This document shows, one piece after another, positions 23,258-36,720 of a stretch of DNA of 64,000 bases. Each line of letters opens with the position of its first letter. The first letter of the stretch is position 1. Location of the stretch: contig CM075673.1 of NCBI GenBank assembly GCA_037962975.1, forward strand, positions 149,378,667 to 149,442,666, read 5' to 3'. The position numbers and the translations under genes were made by a program. Source of the stretch: Clitoria ternatea. Its lineage: Eukaryota > Streptophyta > Magnoliopsida > Fabales > Fabaceae. The notes below the pieces were generated by a model. The model did no database searches, was not told the DNA's origin, and saw only the letters and a program-made list of their open reading frames with translations.

Positions 23258-26099
23258 TGTAGCATCCTGAATAATTGAATTAAAATCTATGATTGGCAGA
23301 AAAATATTAATAATTGTCTTCAAATTAATTTTAGATTTTCAGAAATCATTATTAATTAATATGAATGTAATTTTAAATAACTATATGTTGTGAAATTAAA
23401 TAAAATTATTTGATTGGTGGATTATTAAAATTTAAATAAAGTTTAAATGAGTGGTGGTAAATTTAAAGTTACTAAAGGGTTAAAAGGTAAGTTTTAATTT
23501 AAGTTGTAACAGAAAATAGAAAAGAAAAAGGTAAATTACTAATATGCCCTTAATGAAATAAAAACAAAAACAATTCTTCTTCTTCTCCATTTCATTTCAC
23601 GTGTGTTCTACTCTCTTCTTTTCCTTCCATTGCTGTGAGCTCTTGGCTCTAATTGGAGGGCGATTTCGCATCGAAATTTTAAACTAATTGCGTTTTTGGA
23701 ATCCCGACAACGAGGTAAGTCTATTGGTACCCTCAATTTCAAGTTTCCTCTCTCCTCTTCTCTTTCTCTCTCTAGTTGTGGCACCTATTACATGTGGAGG
23801 GTTTGGTTTTGCTTTCCAATGGTTATGTAAGGCTTGAAATAAGGTTCCTAAGGCTATGAGTATTTCAAAATGCACCTTCCCATTTCCCATCTCTCTTGAT
23901 CGAATCCTATATTGGCTTGGGGGTGTCAATTTTTCATGTTTACGACAATGCAGAGCTTAGTTAAGATTAGTTAATGCGAGAAGTAGGAAAATTAGTTAGG
24001 TAATGATTTTATATATAAGTATATGTGTATGTAGAATTATATGCATGGTTTGATAATTAATAAATTAAATGGGAAGCAAAAGTCATAAACTATAAGCGGC
24101 ATAATTGATTAATTAAGTGAAAGTGATGATATATGTTATGAGAACTATATATATATATATATGGTATAGTGTGGATGGTGAATTAAAATGAATATTGATT
24201 ATGTCTATTATTGTGTATGTCATTATAAATATGGATAATTGGTTGGAATTGATGAAATAATAATATTTGAGATATTATAATATGGTGTTTAAGGGTCAAG
24301 TTTGGGTGACAGCACTGTGTGATTGTTAAATGTTAGTTTCTGACAATTAAATATGAATATGATGATGACGGATTATGTATGGAATATGTATATATGTGTT
24401 GATGTGGTGTGGGATGGCCGACGATATGATTTGCCCCTCATTTTTGACTTCCGTAGTCCTTTGAGATCCAGTTGAGCTACTCAGTGGTCAAGTAGGACCT
24501 AGTGGTTGAGGTAGAGAGCCAAATAGGGCTCAGTGGCCCAAGTAAGGTCCACGGGGTGTCAAGTAGGACCCCTATTTGAAGGCTGATCCTTTAGTATCCG
24601 AATCCTAGGAGTCAGATATATGATGCGAGTCAGTTGTGATATATGTGAATTAGTAATAATGATGTTTTATAGTGAATTTGATGATGGCTGATGATATGGT
24701 ATAAAATTGAGGATATTCATGATGTTGGATGCAATGTGTGTATATGGATTCTGTTATTCTGAGATTATATTGAGGCTTAGGTGAATACAGATTTTTATGC
24801 AATGGAATAGCTAATTATATAGCGTAATGAAATCGGTAAGTTAACATTAAGAAGTATATTAAGTTATTAAATCATCATGTTCATTATACTTAGTTATTCT
24901 ATATTAATTATGATATTCCAAACACTCACCCTTGCTGTGCTTTTCTCTAATTTAGTGACCAGTGACGAGGAAGGTACGAATGCCCTGGAGGGTGCGCCAA
25001 GCGGGTAGCTGATGCCAAGGAAAATGTAGGAGTGTTGACTTGTGTAATAGTTTAGTGATAAATTGTATTTGATGTCTTTTATTATGTATCTTGATGTATG
25101 ACACTTATTTGTATGGCTTATGAGATTGATGTATTTAGTTGATTCGGTGTGATGATGGGTGATGATTAATTAATGATGATGATGTGGATTTATGATGTGG
25201 ATTGATAGTGTAGAAGAAAGAAATTTAGTATGGCATTTATGTTTATGATTGCTAGTTGGTGAATTGTGGGATTTATGGCATGGAGCCAAGTTTGTGTGAT
25301 TAAATAGTCATGGGCAGGTGTTGTAATATATGTATGCATTATGTGGGTGTGATGTGATTGTGAAATTGATTGATGTATTGGTGAATTTGATTATTTGTTG
25401 AAAGTAAGCATATAGTGGAATAGGTGAAATTAGGAACTAAATAGGTGAATTTATGATCCGGCGGGTTTTGGGACTCTCAGAAGGGACCAATAGGTTCCCT
25501 ATGACATTTAGAAACTGTGCATATAGGCCTTGTGTGGTTTAGAGCCCATTTGAATGGTTTGGTGCATAGGTTTTAGTTACTTTTGGTTTTAATGCATTTT
25601 TCCATATATCTTGAGCATATGATAGAATTTTGGCAAACAGATGGCGCTAACAGTTTTGAAATGGTGAAAACATATGGCCCGTAAAATTTTGTGGCAATCA
25701 GAGCTAAAACGGGCCATTTGAGTGGACCAGAAGTTAGCAAAATGTAAAATTCTACATAATTGCTGTCACTGTCCTGATGGTAATCGATTACCATATTTTG
25801 GTAATCGATTACCACTTTCGTCAGTTTGCCTATTTTGTCTTTTTGTATTAGTAATCGATTACAAGAATCATGTAACCGATTACAACACTGTCATAATGGG
25901 CCAAAACTTAGTTTTTGTGAAACTAAACTGCTTTTTAGGATCATGTATGCTAGGAATGATTGGTACTTAATGATTAAAGCTTAAAATATGGTTCTAATTG
26001 TGAGATTAAAATTGTTATATCTAAAAATGCAAAAATTTTTTAGTAAATTTGATGGAATTAAAGTTAAAAAAATAAATGTAAATTAGGGAGGATGCTCCA
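23258..26099 (+). mobile_element. Nested solo LTR, long-LTR chromovirus family
   Basis: It begins TGTAGCATCC and ends GGATGCTCCA. A perfect ATATG duplication flanks it (23253-23257 and 26100-26104). At 2842 bp it is collinear with the LTRs at 15076 and 34125, including GTGTGGGATGGCCGAC, AGTAGGACC repeats, CCAAACACTCACCCTTGCTGTG and GGGACCAATAGGTTCC. It inserted into the LTR at 20741-29011. Confidence 0.85.
25777..25883. promoter_or_regulatory. Cluster of TAATCGATTA palindromes in the nested LTR
   Basis: Four sites occur: ATGGTAATCGATTACCAT (25777-25794, an 18 bp perfect palindrome), GGTAATCGATTACC near 25800, GTAATCGATTAC (25851-25862) and GTAACCGATTAC (25872-25883). TAATnnATTA is a typical paired homeodomain target, so a protein-binding role is possible but unproven. 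Confidence 0.4.
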
Positions 26100-26699
26100 A
26101 TATGATTGTTGAACTGGTATTAGTTATAATGAAAAGAGAAGTGAGGTGACTAGAGTGGTAGGTAAAGGTGCGATATAAGAGAAGAATATTAATAAATAAT
26201 GCTTTTAACTAGGAAGGTAGCTAGATTACACTTTTCCTAGTGTATGTTTATATAGTTCTATGTTAATTCTTAATTTCGGTCACTCGCCCCCTTTTGTTGT
26301 GGGTTTTAGTGACTGATAGCAGGTTGCAAATGGACACCTCAGAGGCGAGTATTAAACGAGCTCTAGGTGAATTCAATGCCAAGGGAGAATGACGTTGATA
26401 AATATGAGATAATAATTATGAATAGGTCTGTTTATACATGTATCTGTTATATATGATAGGTAGATTTTGAAGGTGTATTTGAATTTCAAGATTAGATTGT
26501 GATGTGATGGCTCATATTGATGATTGTGCTTGATGACTTGATGATATGAATTTAGTACATTTAATGCTTAGGTGTATGCATTTGGAATGGAGCCATTCTT
26601 TTGACTAAAGTATGTTACTAGATATCATGATTGTGTGTTTGACATTGATTCATATGTGATTGAATTGTGATGACTGATGATGGGTAGGAAATATGTAAT

Positions 26700-27979
26700 T
26701 GTTAGGGAATCCTTAACAAAGTTAGGTAGCGAAAATACAAGGTTTCCCAAAAAGAATTGCAAAATGAGTGTTTCAAGGAATTACATACAATAATTTTAAC
26801 CACTTGGTTTTAGGGTTTATCTCTTGTAGAGGCGACACGAGTTCATCAATCGAAGCAATTACAGCTTCTTCCTTAGGAGTCCAACGAGCACTCCCACCAA
26901 AATCTGAAATTCTGAATGCTAGTATGGAAGTTCAGAGAATAATATAATTTCAGAGCAACAACCTATGAGCATCTCATGCTCTATATATAGGCTTAGGTCT
27001 TAACTTGATGAGCTCTTATTAAACATTAGGCTCCTGACTCATTCTAAATGAGTTAGGCCCAAATAGTTTTATTTTTAGTCCAACTAAAATAAAACTATCC
27101 TCTGGTGGGCTTACTCTATGTGTGTGACCCCTATAGGCAAAATATTCGGTTATATTAATAATAAACTATTTTATTATTAATATAAAATAAGAGCAACATC
27201 TAGCAATACATCATTATGTCTGAATATTATTTATCATCGACATGACCTATAAGTGATTATTATTTTATATATTTATTCCTTTTGTCACGATATTTAATTG
27301 GGCCCAAGGGGTGGTCGTCGTCATCCTTGTATGACCCAATTCATTTTATTTGATACTAGAGTAGACTTTACATAATAAATATCTAATATTTATTCGTCCT
27401 AGCATGAACATGCATTTTGTTAGTCTCACTCGATCAAGTGGCCCATAGATATCACTCTTGGCACATAGGAGAGACAAATCTCATCTACATCATTCACATC
27501 TTTCTGCATAATTTGTCCACTGCCTAATCATAATCTTTATGGTCATCCTATTACAAATGACGTTTGATTGTATTAAAACAACAAACTCCTTATGTAGGAA
27601 TTGTAGTGACTTCATGTCGAAGGACTATATACCATTGTCACATTGAGAACCGTTTATGACACTCATGTAACGATCGATGCAACGTCCTCATGGTGGGTCT
27701 GTCCAGTACAACATTACTCTTAATGTGTACCCATGTGAAGACTTGATATCATATATATCCATGATTTGTGAGATCAAATTATCAGTACATTCACACACTA
27801 GTCTTAATGTATTTACATGTCCATATGTAAATACTTGATTAGGGACGTTTTAGGAATAATTCTCATATGACCTATTATTCCAGGATATATAGTTTTAAAA
27901 CAATCTTAAAACTGAAAATACTTATTTTATTGATAAGTTAAAATTGATACATTAATAGCTCGTAGTGCATACACCAACA
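26700..27979. mobile_element. Nested solo LTR of a second family (1280 bp)
   Basis: It begins TGTTAGGGAA and ends CACCAACA, with a perfect GTAAT duplication (26695-26699 and 27980-27984). It contains a CTCTATATATAGG box near 26980. No PBS or coding region is attached, so superfamily is uncertain; style suggests copia, probably transcribed leftward. A fragment of the same family flanks the intact Tat element at 38595-38638 and 54683-54795. Confidence 0.75.
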
Positions 27980-28682
27980 GTAATTGCCTTATTGATGTAA
28001 ATTTTATGCAATTTGATACTTGGTAATGATGTATGTTGTTAATAGATATTAATGGGATATAATTTGAAGTGATTGGTGAGTGGAAGTGAATTTGTGAATG
28101 TAATTGATAAGAAATTAGTATTTAGAAATATTAAGGAATTGAGGTTTGAGGATTTAAGACATTAGAAAGTAAATTTAGAAGTACCTTTATGGTTGTAATG
28201 TGAGTTTGAAAGGTAGGATCATATGAGATGAGTTTGCATAAGGTGTAGAAATGGTTATGTGAATTCAATTGGTTAGAAAATCAACACTTGGTATGTTGAT
28301 TGGTTGAAACTAGTGAAATTTAAGTGAAATTCAAGGAATTGAACTAGTGAAATTGAGCTATGTTGGGATTTGGGATCCCTGGAAGGTATCATTAGACTCC
28401 TTCAGATATTTAGGACTTGGTTGCATTACCAAACTGCATAAGAAGTTGCATTTGGTTGGTTTTATGCTTTGTATTTGGTTGAAAATGTGTAAATTGAGAT
28501 TTTGCACATATCTCACTCATACGATGGAATTTTGGCAAACAGACGGGGCTAACAATTCCAAAATAGGGAAAACATGTGACCCATAAAGTTTCGTTGCAAT
28601 CAGAGCTAAAGTGGGAAGTTTAGGTAGGCCGGAAGTTGGCCAAAATACAAAATTCTACATAATTGATATTGTTGTTCTAGTT

Positions 28683-28791
28683 GTAATCGATTACCATATT
28701 TTGGTATGGTAATCGATTACCATTTTCGTTAGTTTGCCTATTTTATCCTTTTGTGCATGTAATCAATTACAGGAATCACGTAATCGATTAC
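28683..28791. promoter_or_regulatory. Second cluster of TAATCGATTA palindromes
   Basis: In the outer LTR, GTAATCGATTAC-type sites occur at about 28683-28694, 28709-28722, 28759-28770 (AATCAATT variant) and 28780-28791. The order and spacing are like 25777-25883. The second is again the 18 bp ATGGTAATCGATTACCAT palindrome. Confidence 0.4.
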
Positions 28792-29204
28792 AGCACTGTT
28801 AGAATGGGTCAAAACTTAATTTTTGCGAATTCAAAATGCTTTTAAGGGATATTTATGCTATGAATGCTTAATACTTGATAATTAGAGTTTAAAATATAGT
28901 TGTAATTGTGGGATGAAGATTGTTACATCTAAAAATGTGAAATTCTTTTAGTAAATTTGATGGAATTAAAATTAAAATTAAAATTAAATGAAAATTAGGG
29001 AGGATGTTACAGTAACCTTACAAAATAAGAATTTTTGTTTCTTTTAATTTGGTCGGCCCATCCCCAATAAAACGATGTGAGCTAGAAAAATCAACCTGCC
29101 TCTAATAGGTGGCCAAACTCGTTATTCCCCATTTTTAGCAGGTTGGGGGTAGGATGAGGCGACTTGACCATTTTTTATAACTCTACCTATTATTGTCTTA
29201 GCAA

Positions 29205-30400
29205 TGATGTTGTTGATATATACCTCCACTAATTTTCCATTGATGTCTTCAAATACCCTATTCATAATACATTGATATGTCACCCTAACATTTTTAGGCC
29301 GAACAACATCATAGTGTAGAAAAAGATACGCTTGTTGTCGACATTAGGGAAGAGGTAAGGGTCTTTCATACAAGCCTTGTTAAGGTTAACATAGTTCGTT
29401 CACATCCTCCATTTACTATTTTCTCTCTTGACCATGACAATGTTAGATATCCAAGAGGCATACTGAACCTCCCTAATGAAGCATGCTTTTAATAACCCTT
29501 TTATGGCCTCAAAAGCCAATTCTTTTTTCTAGGCCAAGTTCTTGTTTCTTCTAAGCAATTGGTTTGGTTCCTGTATATACTTTCAATTTATGACAACAGA
29601 ACTCAAGATCAATGACTAGAATGTCTCTTGTTGTCCAAGCGAAGATGTCTTTATTACCAAGCAACAATATCTTCAACCTGGCCTTAGTTTTGGTGTCTAA
29701 CTTGATGTTGATGTTAGTCATCCTTTCACCATCATCCTCGATCCAGAAAGGCTTATGCTCTTTATCAGATTGGGGCCTTATTGGGCAATCCTTATCCTCG
29801 GTGAAATTTTCTCTAGAGTCAAGGTTTGTCATCCTGCAAGATGTGGTGACAAGGCCTTGCTCATTCAATTTCCTCTTCTTTTGTAGTCTTCCATACCCTA
29901 GTGTCTAAACTTAAATTGTAAAAGGCTTTGGAAACCTTCTATTCGTCTTTGAGAGAAGAAATATTTCTTGTGTCATCCACAAAATTTATTGTAACATGAA
30001 CTGTTAGACAATTGGGTTGAGCTTGTGCAAGGAAGGATGACTAAGGATGTTATTGAATGGCGATATGGCATCAACAATTAAGAATTCCATTCTAATGGTT
30101 TTAGACCTTGTCAAGCCTTGATCAACCTGTCAAAGTACCCCTTGGTATATGTCTTGGATTCATTGAATCCCATATTGTCTTTGACCAAACGATAGCCAGT
30201 TATTTTCCTGTAACCCCATTTTGCTAAAAGCATTAAAGAAGATAATATTGATTCAGCTGCTTTGATCAAAGTGAATCCCTTATGACTGTTTAGCCCTTTT
30301 GATTTCCCTCTTTCTTGATTCCTCTTCCTTAACATTTCATCCCTTGACCCTATTACAACCTTGAAATACCTTTAGACTTTGACATGCTCTCTTTTAAAAT
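29205..30400 (-). pseudogene. pol: Tat-lineage pol fragment with dead RT site
   Basis: Minus-strand homology to the intact polyprotein runs from RT (29205 upward) through the linker (29551-29868: DIFAWTTRDI, FCCHKLKVYTGTKP) to the protease-region tail (30111-30335: TYTKGYFDRLI). The RT catalytic box at 29209-29220 reads YINN instead of YIDD. An RT piece is missing after about 29335. Frameshifts and stops are frequent. Confidence 0.65.
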
Positions 30401-31574
30401 TCTGGAGTTTATGGTTAATTGCCAAGCCAATGGAAATGTCTTTAACTAAAGTGATTTGAGTGATACATTAATACCTTGAAACACTTTGACTGAAACATGT
30501 GAGAGAGTACCCTATGTCTTTTCATTGAGGTTTGAACCTACATGAATGAAATAAAATCTATTTTGGAATTCAAATGATCACCTTTGATTTTCATTGAAAG
30601 ATCTCTTTTTCTGAATTGGGTTCCTTAGCATGTTAGGTTAAATGTTAAGTGTTTTCTATCTTGTAAATGTGATAATTGCTTGGGGATAAGAAATGTTTTT
30701 AGTTTAGAGTATTTTGATAAATGTATTTCATGCCTTATCTAGGGCTAGTTTTCCTTAGTTTTTGGGTGAGTTTCACATGTCTTAACCCTTTAATTCCATG
30801 CATAATAACTTATTTTCCAACTTATGCACTTGAAATGACCTTTTGTGTAGAATCTTAAGATTTCAAGTCTATTTAGAAGCAAAAAAGGCATAGTATTAAA
30901 GTTTGGAAGAAGCTTGAATGATCCATGTGAAGTCTAAAACCCTTAAGAGAAGCCAAAACCTAAGAATAATAAAGATAAAGAACAACAGTCGTGGTCTCTG
31001 CCATTGCCTATGAGTGGTGCCTTACATTTAACTCAATCTTGGTCTTGCAATCCTAGAGAGAACCACAACCATGGCCATGGTTTATGTTCTTTTAGGTTTA
31101 TATTCTTCTTATTCAATTCATGTTGTGCTTTATGTACCTCTGATTTAGAAATAAACTTAGGTATATTCTAGATCTAGAGAACAAACTAAAAAGGTGACTC
31201 TAATCGGAAACAATACAAATTGAACCTAGAGTTAGGCAATGAAGGTAATTTTAACCCTTTGAGAATTACTTAAAAAGGAACTTTCAAAAATCATAGAAGA
31301 CTTAAATTTCGAATTAAACGTTATTCTTTGTGATTTAGGTGCGTTAAGGGAGTTCTGAAAGGAAAACTTTAATTAGCTTTAGGAAGGTTCACCTTAAGAA
31401 ACTTAAATTGATTCACTTTAAAAAAAAAAGATAATTTCACTCAAGCAAACAGTTTATTAAAATCCCCTATTTTCGAGATACTTTTGCCTATTGAATCTTT
31501 AAAAGTCAAATATTTGATAATCACCTTGATTTAATTTTCTTTGAATTCCTAAATTCAAAATTTTAATCAATTGA
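30401..31574. other. Degenerate retrotransposon-like non-coding stretch
   Basis: No coding sequence is recognised. The text around 30700-31130, including CTAGTTTTCCTTAGTTTTTGGG and two GTGG/CATGG-rich blocks, resembles decayed Ty3 LTR text. I could not define termini or a duplication. Confidence 0.3.
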
Positions 31575-32520
31575 ACTGTTTACATCTAATCTGTAGTATG
31601 GATTTTGTGCTTGGATTACCTAGGACCTAGAGGGGGTATGGATTCTATATTTGTGGTAGTGGATAAGTTTAGTAAGATGGCTCAGTTTATCCATTGTCAT
31701 AAAGTGGATGATACCAGTCATGTTGCCAAGATCTTTTTTAGAGAAATTGTCAGGCTTCATGGAATCCCTAAAACTATTGTTAGTCACAAGGATACCAAGT
31801 TCCTAAGTCATTGTTGGAGGACTTTATGGGCTAGAATTGACATTAAACTTCTATTCTCCACCAGTTGCCATCCACAAACTGATGGCCAAATTAAAGTTGT
31901 GAATAGGACCTTTTCTACTTTTTTGAGGGTCTTAGTAAAAGAGAATGTTATATCATGGGATAAATGTCTACCACATGTTGAGTTTGCTTATAATAGGGTA
32001 GTGTATTCGACCACCAAGCATAGTCCTTTTGAATTTGTATATGGTTTCAACCCATTTACACCCCTTGATCTTTTTCCTCTTGATATTTTTGATACACTTC
32101 TTCATTTGAATGGAGAGACAAAAGCATCTTTTATGAAAGAACTTCATGAAAAGGTGTGAAACCAAATACAAAAGAAAAATAAGCACTAAGCTATGTGTGC
32201 CAATAAAAATAAAAAGGAAGTATGTTGGATGTTGGGGATTGGGCTTGGCTTCATTTATGAAAAGAAAGGTTTCCAGCTCTTAGCAAGTCTAGACTTAGCC
32301 ATAGAGGTGATGGTCCTTTTCAAATTTTAAGAAAAGTTGATAATAATGTTTATGTACTTGACCTTCCTGGTGAGTATGAGCTCAGTGTTACTTTTAATAT
32401 CTCTAATCTAACCCCTTTTGGTGCAGATGACTTTGATGAGGATGCTTTGGATTTAAGGGCAAATCCTCTTTAGGAGGGGGAGTATAATGAGGACATCACT
32501 CATGTAAAGGTAGCTTAAAG
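31575..32520 (+). pseudogene. pol: Chromovirus-type integrase fragment
   Basis: The main open piece (31605-32159) reads [17 protein letters not shown], then [31 protein letters not shown] and [17 protein letters not shown]. These are the integrase core blocks of plant chromoviruses. The second catalytic aspartate region reads SHKD instead of SDRD, and the expected glutamate position reads IKVVNR. After a stop at 32159, shifted frames continue with HRGDGPFQIL and YVLDLPGEYELSVTFNISNL, the C-terminal GPF-type region, to about 32480. There is no upstream gag or RT. Confidence 0.7.
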
Positions 32521-33420
32521 AGTAAAGGATGCTTTAGAGTCGTTTAGTGGTCCCTGGACTAGGTCAAGGACCAAAAAGGCCAAGGAGGCTTTCTCAAAAA
32601 CCTTGATATTCTTCCTATTGCCAGTCCATGAGTCCAAGCCCAAAGAAGCCAAAATGAAGACCTTCATTCATTTGTCTTGTTCCATAGTAGAGATTAGGTC
32701 ATCTTAGGTGGATAGAGACTCTTATTGGGCCTAGATTGGGCCTTGTATTATATTTTTTAAATAATTAGGTCACCTGAGGCTTGTAATAGAAGTACTTAGA
32801 AAAGCCCAACGGGCTCTAGGATTTAGGCCTTGCAAGGCCATGTTAGTTTTGGGCAATTTTTGGACCTTGTATGTTTTCCTTTCTTAATTTGGGCCATGTA
32901 TTAGGCAATCTTCTTTAGGATTAGGAATTGGGCCAAGGGAATTAACAAAGGCCCATTAGAGTAGTCAAAATTCCATGGAGGTATAAAAACCTTCATCCCT
33001 TTATAAATCATAACTTTGAAATCATTTGCACACTTTTTAGTGAAATAGTGAGATTTATCCCTCTCTAGATTCTCTTGAGTGCCTAGCACTTCTCCACTTT
33101 CTTATCCTTTAGGTCTAATCCCCATAGGTGGCAAAATTTTGGCTTATCTCCCTAGTGGAGTAATGCCTCAACCCTCTCCAAATCATTTCCCTACCATTCT
33201 TCACCATCTCTTCTTTTCCCTCTATGCTTCTAGTCTTCTTTCCTTGAGTCCAAATCCTTTATTTCCATACCTTCACCTCACGACTAGAACCTTCTACATA
33301 TCATGAACCATGGGAAAATCAAAGAAAACACAAAGTCTTGAAGATCTCAGGAAAAGAACAAAGCTAGATCCTTCATTCCATGAAGACAAGCCTTCATCAA
33401 TCTGATTTAATCATAATTTA
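32521..33420 (+). repeat. 3' tail and LTR-like fragment of a chromovirus
   Basis: After the integrase relic comes a short SGPWTRSRTKKAKEA-type stretch, then text shared with 17790-18240 (GGTGGCAAAATTTTGGCTTATCTCC). It probably represents the 3' LTR of the same relic. The termini are not definable. Confidence 0.4.
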
Positions 33421-34124
33421 GCTGAATATTGGAACATAATCCTTATGGATTTTGATATTCTATTACACGATAAAACTTGTATGCTTGTGGGAGCTATCAT
33501 GAGCCTAATTATGAAACTTTGCATAAATGACATATAATATGTCCTTCTTTTTCTTTTTGAGTTCTCTTATGTTGTACATAGTCTTGAACTTTCTTTGCAA
33601 CCATATTTAGGCAAAATATGATAATTTTGACTGGGAAGTATTATTAAGGCAATTAGGTAGTTTTGATAGAGCTTCAGACTTATTACCCCGTTAGTCACCC
33701 CTTTTGACCTATTTGTATAGTTGATTTTCTTTGGTACCCATATAATTAGTTCTAATCATATACGAATAAAAACTAAGTTTGAGGAGGGAAGTAAGATGTT
33801 CCCTCCTAGGAAAATAGAAAGAAAAAGAAGGAAAAAGTCTACTAGAAGAAAATAAAAATAAAAAGTTTAAAGGCAAAGCCAAAAAGGAAAAGAAAATTGT
33901 GGTTTAAAATACATAAATAATTTTTGGTTCTCATAAGTAGGTTGATATAATGTGACTACTGAAATAATTTTAAGCCTTTTGTGAATATCGATTTTCTTGG
34001 TTTTCCTACTTTACTGCAATCAATAACGGCCACATTACAACATGGAAAAAGACCTTATGATGCTTGGTTAGACTAATCTATTAGTGGATACTTGAGGTTT
34101 ATGAGCAAGCATATGGTAATGTAT
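33421..34124. other. No gene recognised
   Basis: AT-rich sequence with A-rich runs at 33820-33900. I see no protein homology, RNA gene or defined repeat ends here. Confidence 0.4.
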
Positions 34125-36720
34125 TGTAACATCTCGTATATTTTTATATTTTAAAAGAATAAATAAATATGCGAATAAGTTAAAATTATAATAATTTGAG
34201 AATATGTGATATTTTGTGTGATTTAAGAATGAATTTAATGAGGATTTAGGATTTCTGTCTGACTCATAGCATCAGCGTCGTGGGCAAACTTAAAGCATTA
34301 CAGTGGCAGAAATAGAAACACATGCAAAAACATATTTTCTCTCTTCTCTTCATTCTCTTGCGAATTAGGACCTTAATTCAAGCTAGTTTTTAGAAAGATC
34401 TTGGAGATTGATCACGTTTTTGACTTCGGGGAGTTAAGGTATACCAATGGGAACCTTCAATTTCAAGTTTTCTTCCTCCCTTTTCTCTTTCTCTCTCTAC
34501 CCTTGGTTGCATGTGTGATAGGAGGTTGTGATTTCATGTTTTATGGCAATGTGAAGCTTGGGAACTACTTCTAAGGCTTTGGGTACCATGAAAAGATAAT
34601 GGGTTTTTTATTTTGACGTTTATAGGTGCCGAAATGAGTGTCGAAGGACCGTTTGGTGAAGCGGGTGTTGGAACTGGAGGCAAAATGACGAGTGACTTGA
34701 TCGTGGGACGTAATTGACATCGGGAACAAATTATCAAAGCTTGGAATCAAGGTAAGGGAAATGTTCAGGTCATAATTAATTAAAATTGGTAATGTCTAAT
34801 TAAAATTAAGAAGTATGTGATGTTTGTAATAAGTAAAATTTTTTTGAAATATGTTACAATGGTAAATATGTATATGCATGCTAAATAAGAATGGGTGATT
34901 GGTTAGTAAATGAATGGTATGAATGATATATAATTATTTTGAGAATTATAGGTGCATGATTATGCATGATAAATTGATTTTATTGGTCGGATATATGTAT
35001 GCATAGTGGTATATGATTGGTTGGACTTGAATTGTGAGATGGATGGATGTATGTTGATGAATTTGATGGATATTGATGAGTTTACATGTATTGCATTGAA
35101 ATATTTTAGGGTCGGGTCTGTGTGGCCACCCTATGTGATGGCTTATTATTGATTATTGCCAGTGGATAAATGATTTGAGATACATGCATGTGATTATATG
35201 GTATGGGATAGCTGATAGTATATTTCGCCCCTCGCTTTCGGCTCCCGTGGTCCTTTGAGGCCTGGTTGAGCTACCCAGTGGTTAAGTAGGACCCAATGGT
35301 TGAGGTGGAGAGCCAAGTCAGACTCGATGAACCAAGTCGAGTTCATGGGGTGTCAAGTTGGACCCCCAGCTGAAGGTTGATCCTTTAGTATCCAGATAAT
35401 AGGCGTCATATTGCATAATGAGAGTTATTGGTGCTTGACTTACATGATTGTGATGATGTATGAGCTAATAATTGGAATGAGAATAGTGCATGTGATGTTT
35501 ATGATGGCTTGTGATGATATGGTAATTGTATGAGCTAGTAATTGATGACATATTAAAGAATATAATATTAATAATGGTTCATTATGAAGTGATGAGTCTA
35601 TAAAATATGATTTAATAGTAGTGTTTTATGATATGATATATGTATGAGCTTGTAGGGGATTCAGAAGTTTCATGGTAATAACAGTAAAGTAATTATATTA
35701 CTATTTTTAGTATTATGTTTATCGTTTTATATTAATTACGATTTTTTGTTTCCAAACACTCACCCTTGCTGTGGTTTTCCATTTCTTTTAGTAACCAATG
35801 ATAAGGAAGATGGGGATGCCCCAGAAGCAAGTGCCAAGTGAGAAGCTGTTGCCAAGGAAAGCTGTGGAATTTGTATTATGTGTAATAGATTAGTCTTCAA
35901 TTACTTAAAGGTTAATGTATTCGTGTTGTGATGTATGATGATTTTAATTCATGGTTTGTGGGACTTGAGGTCTCTTGCATCGATTGTGGTTTGATGATAT
36001 AAAGTGTGGTATGTATGATGGAGTATTGATGATTAGAGATAACATTTGTGATGTATAATGGTTAATGTGTGGTATGGGCCATGCTTATATAATTATGAAA
36101 TATGTGTAGTTGTATGACATAGAGTCATTGTGTGATTACGTGAAATGGGCGGGAATTGTGATGTGCGTGATTTATATGTAGAGTGGGAATGTAAATTGAA
36201 TGGTAAATGTGATGATGATTTAGAGCATGTTAAGCATAATAGTGGAAAAAGGGTGGAAATATGGAATTTTGGAATCGGCGAGGTGATTTTGAGATCCGAT
36301 GGGTTTTCGGACCCTCAAAAAGGACCAATAGGTTCCCTACCTTATTTATGACTTGTGCGTGTAAGCCTTGCTTAGTTTAAAGCTTATTTTATGATTTTAG
36401 CGCATGCATTTGCATTATTTTGATTTAAATGCATTTTTTTTGCATAACTTGAGCATATGTTGGAATTTTGGAAAATAGACAACGCCAACAGTTCTGGAAT
36501 GGGGAAAACATGTGTCGCGTGAAGTTTCGTGGCAATCAAATCTAAAACGGGCCATTTGGGTAGATCGAAAATTAGCCAAATGGCCTAAAATCCATAACAA
36601 CAGCATTGCTGCCACTGTCATGCTCACGTGTAGCGTGGGGCTGGCGCCCAGCACTAGGTGAGAACAAGGGAGCTCACGCGTAGCGTGGGCCTGGCGTAAT
36701 TGAGAATGAACCTTAGGCCT
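34125..36720 (+). mobile_element. Truncated long LTR, same family as 15076 and 23258
   Basis: It begins TGTAACATCTCG after TGTAT. It then follows the same order of blocks: TGAAGCGGGTGTTGG, GGTCGGGTCTGTGTGGCC, AGTAGGACCC repeats, CCAAACACTCACCCTTGCTGTGG, GGGACCAATAGGTTCC and two CAC(G/C)G(T/C)GTAGCGTGGG repeats. Similarity to the family stops near 36700, and no GGATGTTACA terminus or TGTAT copy follows, so the 3' end is missing. Confidence 0.6.

Larger units (their letters stand above)
20741..29011 (+). mobile_element. Solo LTR hosting two younger solo LTRs
   Basis: It begins TATAACATCC (TG changed to TA) and ends GGATGTTACA. It is flanked by a perfect GTAAC duplication (20736-20740 and 29012-29016). 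After removing the nested LTRs at 23258 and 26700 and their duplications, about 4.1 kb of LTR remains. It shares the AGTAGGACC/TTAGTATCCGGATACTAG block and the late GTAATCGATTAC block with its relatives. No internal retrotransposon region is present. Confidence 0.75.
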
